Source: Lachnospiraceae bacterium (GTDB lineage Bacteria > Bacillota > Clostridia > Lachnospirales > Lachnospiraceae). From it: DNA of 64,000 nt. The DNA lies in the NCBI GenBank assembly GCA_030526245.1, contig JAUNDD010000003.1, positions 1-64,000 on the forward strand, read 5' to 3'. The translations under genes and the position numbers were made by a program. Below the pieces are notes generated by a model. That model was given only the letters and a program-made list of their open reading frames with translations. It did no database searches and had not been told where the DNA came from. Positions within the stretch are counted from its first letter, which is position 1. The number at the start of each line of letters is the position of its first letter. Below, piece by piece: positions 8,628 to 16,006 of this stretch.

Positions 8628-9728
8628 ATGGAAACGATCAGGCTGGATGCGGAAAATATGAAGACGGCGGCGGAGGCCCACAGCTATCTGATGGAGAAGC
8701 TGGAGCTGCCGTCCTACTATGGGAAAAATCTGGATGCACTCTACGATGTGCTCTGCGAGCGGGAGGAGACCCGGATCGTGCTGGAGCATACGGAGCAGGG
8801 CGGCGATTATTTTGCAAAGGTAAAGCGTGTTCTGCTGGATGCGGCCCGGGAGAACGGGCAGCTGTATGTGGAAGAAGCCCAGATGCCGAAGAAATACCGG
8901 CTGATCGCACTGGACATGGACGGAACCGTGCTCAATGACGAGAAGGTGATGACGGAGCGGGTGGAGCAGTCGATCCACGATGCGCTGAGCTGCGGCATTG
9001 AGGTGGTATTTAACAGCGGACGCTCACTGGCGGAGATGGAGCCCTTCCTGAAGCGTTTTCCGGATATGAGCTATCTGATCGGGGCCAGCGGTGCGCTGGT
9101 GCTGGATCTGAAGAAAGACCAGGTCATCAGCCTGCAGGCCATCGACCCGGAGATCATCCGGGAGCTTAAGGAGGCGGCTGCGGGCCGGGATATTATTTTC
9201 CATGCCTTTTCGGAGGGACGCAGCTATTTCGGACATGATCATGTCTGGAAGCTCACCGAGCATCTGATGGGACCCTATGCGGCCACGCTGCCTGATCTGA
9301 GCGGCCAGGTGGAGGATCTGTTTGACGAGATCCTGGAGAAGGGGATGCGCACAGAGAAATTCAATCTGTATCATACCTGCACCGAGGAGCGGGAGCGGAC
9401 CAGGGCGAAGCTGCCGGGCTTTACGGAGAAGGCGGAGCTGGTCAATTCGGAGATCGCTTCGCTGGAGATCACCGCCAAGGGTGTGAATAAGGGCGAAGGC
9501 ATCCGCCGGCTGGCAGAGCATCTGCAGATTCCGGTAGAGGAAACGGTGATGATCGGCGATGCAGACAACGACCTGGCGGGCCTGCGGGCCGCCGGACTGG
9601 CCATCGGCATGGGCAACTGCAACGAGAACGTGAGAGCAGTGGCCGACCGAATCACAGCGGACAATAATCATGACGGCTGTGCACTGGCCATCGAAGAGCT
9701 GGTCCGTGCCTGGAAGGATCAGGATTGA
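8628..9728 (+). CDS. barstar domain fused to Cof-type HAD phosphatase
   Basis: A 366-residue two-domain protein. Residues 1-85 match barstar: the barnase-binding stretch LPSYYGKNLDALYD retains the equivalents of Tyr29, Asp35 and Asp39 (here Tyr30, Asp36, Asp40), with Tyr in place of Trp38. From residue 86 a complete HAD-IIB (Cof) phosphatase begins with MPKKYRLIALDMDGT (Asp96, Asp98) and later carries GDADND. The join is exactly where a free Cof protein would start, so the fusion looks like loss of the barstar stop codon. An internal ATG at 8883 could still give free phosphatase. ATG 8628 is better spaced from GGGAGG than ATG 8625. The barstar half should neutralise the upstream RNase. Confidence 0.88.
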   Translation: METIRLDAENMKTAAEAHSYLMEKLELPSYYGKNLDALYDVLCEREETRIVLEHTEQGGDYFAKVKRVLLDAARENGQLYVEEAQMPKKYRLIALDMDGTVLNDEKVMTERVEQSIHDALSCGIEVVFNSGRSLAEMEPFLKRFPDMSYLIGASGALVLDLKKDQVISLQAIDPEIIRELKEAAAGRDIIFHAFSEGRSYFGHDHVWKLTEHLMGPYAATLPDLSGQVEDLFDEILEKGMRTEKFNLYHTCTEERERTRAKLPGFTEKAELVNSEIASLEITAKGVNKGEGIRRLAEHLQIPVEETVMIGDADNDLAGLRAAGLAIGMGNCNENVRAVADRITADNNHDGCALAIEELVRAWKDQD

Positions 9729-9753
9729 GTAGAATCTTGGAACAGAAGTATAT

Positions 9754-9773
9754 GAGGCCGGCTTGCCGGCCTC
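9754..9773 (+). other. intergenic hairpin before trmO
   Basis: A perfect inverted repeat GAGGCCGGC-TT-GCCGGCCTC lies between the barstar-HAD gene and trmO. Only TTG follows, so it is a weak terminator at best and may be an mRNA stabiliser or partial attenuator. Confidence 0.5.
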
Positions 9774-9792
9774 TTGAGAACTGAGGATAAAT

Positions 9793-10488
9793 ATGGCAGG
9801 AAATGAAGAGATTACACTGAAGGTGATTGCGCGGATCCGCAGCGATTTCAAGGAAAAATTCGGCATTCCCCGTCAGAGCGGGGTGGTCCCCTCTTTGAAG
9901 GCGGAGATCGTATTTGAAGAGGAGTTTCGCAATCCGCATTGCATCATGGGGCTGGAGGAATACTCCCATCTGTGGCTGATCTGGGAGTTTTCGAAAAATG
10001 TCCGGGCCAAATGGTCCCCCACGGTACTGCCGCCCCGGCTGGGTGGCAAGGTGCATAAAGGGGTTTTTGCTACGCGCTCGCCCTTCCGTCCCAATCCGCT
10101 GGGGCTCTCCTGTGTCCGGCTGGAGTCGGTGCGGATCGATGAACAGCTGGGACCGGTGCTGACGGTGCGGGGAGCGGACCTGCTGGATGGAACGCCCATC
10201 TATGACATCAAGCCCTATGTGGCCTACGCGGACTGTATTCCGGACGCCGTCAGCGGTTTCGCGGATCTGGTCAAGGACAAGGCCCTGGAGGTGGTGTTCC
10301 CGGAGGAGCTTCTGCAGATTCTGCCGGAGGATAAACGGGAGGCGGCCATCGGCATTCTGGCCCAGGATCCCCGGCCGGCCTACCAGGATGATCCGACCCG
10401 GCGCTACGGCACGGCCTTTGCCGGCTTCGATATCCGCTTCCATGTGGAAAACGGTGTGCTGACGGTGTGCGAGGTCGTGGCGGTGTGA
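9793..10488 (+). CDS. trmO: tRNA (N6-threonylcarbamoyladenosine37-N6)-methyltransferase TrmO
   Basis: A 231-residue member of the TsaA/YaeB/TrmO family, which methylates t6A37 of threonine tRNA. The signature RSPFRPNPLGLS is present, as are MGLEEYSHLWLIWEF and DIKPYV. The length matches bacterial TrmO with its C-terminal extension. The gene follows the barstar-HAD gene in the same direction after a short hairpin, with no evident functional link. Confidence 0.93.
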   Translation: MAGNEEITLKVIARIRSDFKEKFGIPRQSGVVPSLKAEIVFEEEFRNPHCIMGLEEYSHLWLIWEFSKNVRAKWSPTVLPPRLGGKVHKGVFATRSPFRPNPLGLSCVRLESVRIDEQLGPVLTVRGADLLDGTPIYDIKPYVAYADCIPDAVSGFADLVKDKALEVVFPEELLQILPEDKREAAIGILAQDPRPAYQDDPTRRYGTAFAGFDIRFHVENGVLTVCEVVAV

Positions 10489-10637
10489 GTGCGGGAAACG
10501 GCTCAGGATCGAATTGGACAGAAAAACAGAACGCCGAGAATGACAGCAGGGACGCAGGGGAGTAATTCTGAAAATCGGCGGGAAGGTAGTTCCGCAAAGC
10601 GCAGGAAGGCAGCGGTTGAAGAAAAGGAGAAGAAGGC

Positions 10638-11648
10638 TTGGTTACAGGTGTTGACTATATTCGAAGAGGAGAGCAGGCACTGATCTGCCGTCTGTACGGG
10701 GACGGAACGCTGGTGAGGATCCCGGACCAGGTGGATGGTCTGCCGGTGACGGGGCTGGCGGATCACTGTTTCGCGGCGGAGACCTCCTGGAAGCTGCGTA
10801 AGGAAGAGCATATCCTGAGCGGGGACTGTAAGCCGGAGAGGGTGCTGAGTACGCAGGCGGAGGAGATCATCCTGCCGGATGGGCTGGAAGCCATCGGCGA
10901 GTATGCATTCTATGGCTGCCGGGACCTGCACAGCCTGGAGCTGCCCTGGGACATCCATTCTCTCTCCGGCGGTATTTTTGTGGCGGTGAACAATCTCCGG
11001 GAGCTGCGCTTCCGGCAAAAAGCCGGTCAGGAAGACCGGAAGCCTTGTGAGACCGAAGCAGTGCCGGCCTATACCATGGACGAAGTGCCCGGTGCACTGC
11101 GGGAGCTGCTGCTGGAGATTACCGACGAGCTGGACATCTGTCTGGTCCGTCCGGACGGAAGCATTTATGGCAAGATGGTCTTTCCGGGGTACGTGGAGGA
11201 AGGAATCGAGAACACACCGGCCCGGATCATCGATCTTCACTTTGAGGGCATGGGTTATAAATACCGGCAGTGCTTTGTGCAGCGGCAGATCGACTGGAAT
11301 CACTACGATCAGCTTTTCTATGAGACCTCCGTCCAGGAGCTTCCGGAAACGGTGCGCGCTCTTTGCTTTGCACGGCTGATGTATCCGGAAAAGCTCGGTG
11401 AAAAGGCGAAGCAGGATTATCTGGAATACCTGAAGCGGGATCCGGCGGAAACCGCCCGGTGGATCTTCCGGGGAACGGATCTGGCACCTCTGAAGCTGCT
11501 GATGCAGGAAGAGGATTACTTTACCCAGCCGGTGCTGGAAAGCTTTCTGCAGACGGCGCTGGAGCGGAAGGAACGGGAGGCCGTGAGCCTGCTGATGGAC
11601 TACCAGAGAAGGCGCTTCCCGGTGAAGAAGAAGAGTTATGACCTGTAG
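10638..11648 (+). CDS. BspA-type leucine-rich-repeat protein
   Basis: A 336-residue protein without a signal peptide. Residues near 70-115 hold BspA-type repeats (ILPDGLEAIGEYAFYGCRDL, then LELPWDIHSLSGGIF); the remainder is an uncharacterised, mostly helical region. The start is a TTG at 10638 with AAGGAG about 8 bases upstream; no ATG fits. It sits directly before the second VWA-MoxR pair in the same direction, which suggests a function in that cluster, perhaps as a substrate-recognition partner. That link is inference. Confidence 0.75.
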   Translation: MVTGVDYIRRGEQALICRLYGDGTLVRIPDQVDGLPVTGLADHCFAAETSWKLRKEEHILSGDCKPERVLSTQAEEIILPDGLEAIGEYAFYGCRDLHSLELPWDIHSLSGGIFVAVNNLRELRFRQKAGQEDRKPCETEAVPAYTMDEVPGALRELLLEITDELDICLVRPDGSIYGKMVFPGYVEEGIENTPARIIDLHFEGMGYKYRQCFVQRQIDWNHYDQLFYETSVQELPETVRALCFARLMYPEKLGEKAKQDYLEYLKRDPAETARWIFRGTDLAPLKLLMQEEDYFTQPVLESFLQTALERKEREAVSLLMDYQRRRFPVKKKSYDL

Positions 11649-11654
11649 CCAAAG

Positions 11655-11754
11655 CCTGATGGTTCAGGTGGTTCGATTCCGCGATGTGGTTGCCGCGGGT
11701 GCGGCAAGATTCCGCTACCGAAGGCAATTTGGAATGGATTATTGCCGGTTACAG
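11655..11754 (+). repeat. MITE-like repeat family A, diverged copy
   Basis: It contains GGTTCAGG, GATTCCGCGATGTGG, TTGCCGCGGGTGCGGCAA, GAAGGCAATTTGGAATGGAT and a terminal GTTACAG. These blocks appear in the same order in the reverse complement of the 29444-29585 element. It fills the gap before VWA gene 2. Confidence 0.75.
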
Positions 11755-11798
11755 GCTTTTGCCGTTCCATATGACTATGCAAATTAAGAGGAAACAAC

Positions 11799-13160
11799 AT
11801 GGCAACAAACGCAGAGCGCATCACGGAGCTGTATGTTCAGACCGGACAGCGGATCCTGGGAGATGCGCGCAATGCACTTTATCTGAATATGCGATATCTG
11901 GATCTGGCTCTGTCGGCGCTGCGGCTGCAGATCACCACGGAGCTGCCGGGAATCGGAACGGACGGACAGTATCTGTGCGCCCATCCCAAGATCCTGGCGG
12001 ATCTGTACGAGCGGGATCGTCGCCTGGTCAACCGGGTCTACCTGCACGTCACCATGCACTGCCTGCTGCGGCATCTGTTCAAGCGACCCCACGGGGACGA
12101 GCTGCTCTGGAACCTGGCCTGTGACATTCACTGCGAGTCCATCATCGACACGCTCCGGGTCCGGTCCGTCTGGATGGGCGTCAGCGTCCTTCGCCGGGAG
12201 TGGTATCAGAAGCTGAAGGGAAAACGACGGGTATTGAGTGCGGAGATCATCTACCGGGAGCTGGCGGGCATGAAGCTGCCGCCGTACACCCTGACAAGGC
12301 TGAAGGAGGAGTTTAGTATCGATGATCACTCCCTCTGGCCTCAGTGGCCGGATCCGGATCAGCCCAGACCGCCGGCGATGCAGATGCTGCAGAACAAGTG
12401 GGATGATCTCAGTGAAAAGACCCAGACCGAAATGGAGACCTTCGCCAGAGAACAGGCGGAGGGAGACGGTTCGATTCTGGAGGAGATCCAGGCGGGCAAC
12501 CGGCCCAGGACGGACTATCGGGGCTTTCTGCGAAAGTTTGCGGTGCTTCACGAGGAGATGTCTGTGGATCCGGATTCCTTTGATTACGTGTTCTACACCT
12601 ACGGCCTGTCACTGTACGGCAATATGCCGCTGATCGAGCCCCAGGAACAGCGGGAGGTTAAGAAGATCCGGGAATTTGTCATCGTCATCGACGTGTCCAT
12701 GTCCACCAGCGGCGAGCTGGTGCGCACGTTCCTGGATCAGACCTATGCGGTGCTCAGCGAATCCGAGACCTACCTGAGCAAGGTCAATATCCATATCCTG
12801 CAGTGCGACGAGCAGGTGCGGGAGGATGTGAAGATCGAAAACAAAGAGCAGATGGAAGAATACATGCAGCATTTCACCTTAAAGGGTGGTGGCGGAACGG
12901 ATTTCCGGCCGGCCTTTGAGCATGTGTATGCACTGCAGGAGCGGGGAGAGCTGTCCGGATTGAAGGGCATGATCTACTTTACGGACGGATTTGGCATCTA
13001 TCCAAAACGAATGCCGCCCTGGGATACCGCCTTTGTCTTCATGGAAGAGGATTATTCCGATGCCCAGGTGCCGCCCTGGGCCATGAAGCTGATCCTGCTG
13101 CGGGAAGACCTGGAGGAAGAGGACCAGGCGCTGCGTACGGACTATGTATTCCTTGAATGA
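11799..13160 (+). CDS. VWA-like protein with N-terminal metallopeptidase-like domain (copy 2)
   Basis: A 453-residue paralogue of the gene at 2130. The putative metal-binding helix has His83, His87 and His92 (HVTMHCLLRH), and a second cluster ACDIHCE follows. The VWA-like C terminus has the MIDAS motif DVSMS (298-302), GGGGTDFRPAFEH and YFTDG. It lacks the N-terminal extension and tandem insertion of copy 1. AGAGGAAA precedes the start. The MoxR gene follows after a 209-base gap. The family is annotated only as DUF2201-like; no enzymatic activity is established to my knowledge. Confidence 0.87.
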   Translation: MATNAERITELYVQTGQRILGDARNALYLNMRYLDLALSALRLQITTELPGIGTDGQYLCAHPKILADLYERDRRLVNRVYLHVTMHCLLRHLFKRPHGDELLWNLACDIHCESIIDTLRVRSVWMGVSVLRREWYQKLKGKRRVLSAEIIYRELAGMKLPPYTLTRLKEEFSIDDHSLWPQWPDPDQPRPPAMQMLQNKWDDLSEKTQTEMETFAREQAEGDGSILEEIQAGNRPRTDYRGFLRKFAVLHEEMSVDPDSFDYVFYTYGLSLYGNMPLIEPQEQREVKKIREFVIVIDVSMSTSGELVRTFLDQTYAVLSESETYLSKVNIHILQCDEQVREDVKIENKEQMEEYMQHFTLKGGGGTDFRPAFEHVYALQERGELSGLKGMIYFTDGFGIYPKRMPPWDTAFVFMEEDYSDAQVPPWAMKLILLREDLEEEDQALRTDYVFLE

Positions 13161-13178
13161 GCGAGACCTGGAAAGAGT

Positions 13179-13204
13179 GTTGCAGTTCATGCGTGAACTG
13201 TAAC
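13179..13204. repeat. palindromic repeat of family A (ends only)
   Basis: GTTGCAGTTCA-TGCG-TGAACTGTAAC lies between VWA gene 2 and its MoxR partner. The same palindrome recurs at 29444, 35211 and 58920. Confidence 0.75.
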
Positions 13205-13369
13205 GGAAGAGTTGTTCAGAGCATGTGAGAAACAGGCTGAGCTGATACGGTGCGAGACAGAAAGAAGTCGGAATGGCTGCGGAGCGGCAGAAAACAGACC
13301 AAAGCTCTGAGCGAAGAACAGCAGAGCAGGATGTTATAGAAGGAAATCAAGACGAGGTTACGACGAACT

Positions 13370-14899
13370 ATGAATATCAAACGTGCAAAACAGGAGATCA
13401 AAAACGCTGTGGCAGCGTACCTGGAAAAGGATGAGAACGGAGATTATCGGATCCCTCCGGTGCGTCAGCGTCCCATTCTGCTGATGGGTGCGCCGGGTAT
13501 CGGAAAGACGCAGATCATGGAGCAGGTGGCCGGTGAGTGCGATCTGGCGCTGGTCAGCTATACCATCACCCATCACACCAGACAGAGTGCCATCGGTCTG
13601 CCCTTCATCCGTGAAAGGGTCTATGGCGGGGAAAACCGATCCATCACCGAGTACACCATGAGCGAGATCATCGCGGCGGTGTATGACCGCATGGAGGAGT
13701 CTGGCAAGAAAGAGGGCATCCTGTTCATCGATGAGATCAACTGTGCCTCGGAAACTCTGGCGCCCACCATGCTGCAGTTCCTGCAGGGTAAGAGCTTCGG
13801 CAATCAGAAGGTGCCGGAGGGGTGGATCATCGTGGCGGCCGGAAATCCGCCGGAATACAACAAGTCCGTGCGGGAGTTCGATGTGGTGACCCTGGACCGG
13901 GTGAAGGTGATCCCGGTGGAGCCGGACTATGAGACCTGGAAGGAATACGCCTATGAGAATGGCCTGCACGGAGCGATTCTGGCCTATCTGGATATCCATA
14001 AGGAAAACTTCTACCGGATGGAGACCAGCGTGGACGGCAAGCAGTTCGTCACACCCCGTGGCTGGCATGACCTTTCCGAGATGCTCTTTGCCTGCGAGCG
14101 GCTGAATATGCCCTCCGACCGGGAGCTGATCGGGCAGTATCTGCAGCATCCAAGGGCTGCCAAGGATTTTGCCAACTATCTGGAGCTGTATCGGAAATAC
14201 CGCAGCGATTATCAGATCGATGAGATCCTTTCCGGCACGATCCGTCCGGGTACGAAGAACAAGCTCAAATTTGCGCCCTTCGATGAACGTCTGGAGGTGG
14301 TCAGCCTGCTGCTGACCAGGCTGGCGGAGAATTTCCGGCTGGTCTATCGGCTGGAGGCCAATACCGACCGGCTGTATGAGGTCCTGAAGATGGCCAAAGC
14401 CCGGGGCGCCCTGTTCGACACACCGGACTGGAAGCAGATCTTAGGAGATATTCTGGAGGAGAAGCAGCAGGAGCTGACCTTGAAGATCGCCTCCGGCCAG
14501 AATGAGCGTCAGCTGAAGGCGGAGTATAAGCCGGTACTGCAGGAGCTGGAGAGCTATCTGCAGCAGCTGGCCCGGGCTGCGGTGGATGAGCCGGAGCGGG
14601 ACGGATTCGATCTGATCCGTGAAAGCTTTGGGGCCTATAACGAGAAGCGGGAGGCTACGGTGGAAATGGCTTCCCGGCAGCTGGAGTATGCCTTTGATTT
14701 CATGGAGGAGATCTTCGGCGAGAGCCAGGAGATGATCGTATTTATCACCGAGCTGGCAGCCAGCCCCCAGTCGGCAGAATTCCTGCGGACCAATCCCTGC
14801 GACCGGTACTTTATGTACAACAAGTCGCTTCTGTTCGAGGATCGGGAAGCGGCTGTCCGGGAGCAGCTGGATGAGATCCGGAATCTGCAGATCACCTGA
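13370..14899 (+). CDS. MoxR-family AAA ATPase (copy 2)
   Basis: A 509-residue paralogue of the ATPase at 3979. Walker A is GAPGIGKT (about 40-47), Walker B is ILFIDEIN, and the AAGNPPEYN motif follows. The ATPase half is highly conserved between the copies while the C-terminal helical part has diverged. The start has only a weak upstream GAGG. It is the last gene of the LRR-VWA-MoxR run and converges on the HAD gene. Confidence 0.92.
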   Translation: MNIKRAKQEIKNAVAAYLEKDENGDYRIPPVRQRPILLMGAPGIGKTQIMEQVAGECDLALVSYTITHHTRQSAIGLPFIRERVYGGENRSITEYTMSEIIAAVYDRMEESGKKEGILFIDEINCASETLAPTMLQFLQGKSFGNQKVPEGWIIVAAGNPPEYNKSVREFDVVTLDRVKVIPVEPDYETWKEYAYENGLHGAILAYLDIHKENFYRMETSVDGKQFVTPRGWHDLSEMLFACERLNMPSDRELIGQYLQHPRAAKDFANYLELYRKYRSDYQIDEILSGTIRPGTKNKLKFAPFDERLEVVSLLLTRLAENFRLVYRLEANTDRLYEVLKMAKARGALFDTPDWKQILGDILEEKQQELTLKIASGQNERQLKAEYKPVLQELESYLQQLARAAVDEPERDGFDLIRESFGAYNEKREATVEMASRQLEYAFDFMEEIFGESQEMIVFITELAASPQSAEFLRTNPCDRYFMYNKSLLFEDREAAVREQLDEIRNLQIT

Positions 14900-14959
14900 G
14901 TGGATTATAATTGTCGCCTCGGATGTACCGTATCCACCACACAAAAATCTCACATGATT

Positions 14960-15793
14960 TTAAGAATACCAGATCTCCTGGATGGCCCGGGCAATGGCAT
15001 CGGTCTCACAGTTGCCAATGACCCGGTCAGCGATGGCCTTTACATCCGGAATGGCATTCTCCATGGCCAGACCGATGTTGGCCAGCATGATCATGGAGCG
15101 GTCATTGCCACCGTCACCAAAGGCCACCAGGTTTTCAGGCGAGAAGCCCTCGGTGGCGAGCAGACGGCGGAGGCTTTCGGCCTTATCCATGCCGCCGGGC
15201 ATGACCTCGATGAAGTAGGGGGAGGAGCAGGAGATCTCATACTCGCTGCCCACGGCCTCCTGATAGAGCTTCCATTTGGCGGAGATCATTTCCGAGGGGC
15301 CGACCACCAGCAGCTTGTTGACGTCTGACTGGATATAGTCTTCGATGTTGTCCACCTTCTCTACGGCCAGATGGTTCATGTTGGCTTCCGACAGCGCATA
15401 GGGGTTATCCGGCTCCTCGGTGATCAGAGCGGTTTCGGAATAGGTGACCGGACACAGACCAAATTCCTTGGCGATGCGGGCAGCACGAACAGCCAGATCC
15501 CGGGGAAGCGGGTAGGTCACCACGGTTTTATGGTCACTGCAGCGGACCACCTTGCCTCCGTTGAAGCAGAGCATATATCCGCCGAAGGATCTAAGGTCCA
15601 GTACCTCCGCCACCGGTGCAATGCCCATGGGATGACGCCCGGAAGCCAGAATGACCTTGACGCCGTCCTCCTGAAGCTGACGCAGCGCAGCCAGGCTGGC
15701 GGGGAGCACTTCCTTTTTGCTGTTCAGCAGTGTGCCGTCCAGATCAAAGGCGATAAAACGGTGCTGCTGATTTGAAAGAATTGGTTTATTCAT
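14960..15793 (-). CDS. Cof-type HAD-IIB family phosphatase
   Basis: A 277-residue cytosolic phosphatase. Motif I is FDLDGTLLNS, motif II is VILASGR, and motif IV is GDGGNDRSMI. The fold is the same as the C-terminal domain of the protein at 8628, but without a barstar domain. The start at 15793 is supported by the domain boundary and a purine-rich upstream sequence (AAGGAA). Substrates of this family are usually sugar phosphates or flavin and pyridoxal phosphates; no specific one can be assigned. Confidence 0.92.
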   Translation of the reverse strand: MNKPILSNQQHRFIAFDLDGTLLNSKKEVLPASLAALRQLQEDGVKVILASGRHPMGIAPVAEVLDLRSFGGYMLCFNGGKVVRCSDHKTVVTYPLPRDLAVRAARIAKEFGLCPVTYSETALITEEPDNPYALSEANMNHLAVEKVDNIEDYIQSDVNKLLVVGPSEMISAKWKLYQEAVGSEYEISCSSPYFIEVMPGGMDKAESLRRLLATEGFSPENLVAFGDGGNDRSMIMLANIGLAMENAIPDVKAIADRVIGNCETDAIARAIQEIWYS

Positions 15794-15893
15794 TTCCTTA
15801 ACATATTCCTTTCTTTTAACAGACTCCGGATTTTCGGGTGATTGACCCAGAGCGAACTTGTCGCAGTGGGTTTTATGGCTCGTATTCATAATA

Positions 15894-15939
15894 GAATGGT
15901 TACCGTCTGGAGCAGCGATGCTTTAAACGGTAACCATTC
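15894..15939. repeat. 13-bp inverted repeat between HAD and GH13 genes
   Basis: GAATGGTTACCGT and ACGGTAACCATTC form a perfect 13-bp inverted repeat around a 20-base spacer. No T tract follows on either strand, so it is not a typical terminator. The GGTTAC...GTAACC ends resemble repeat family A. Confidence 0.65.
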
Positions 15940-16006
15940 GTTAATTATAGCGATTTATGTGTTAAAAGTCACTTGTTACTTCAGGCCGACATTCCAGCCC
16001 AACATT

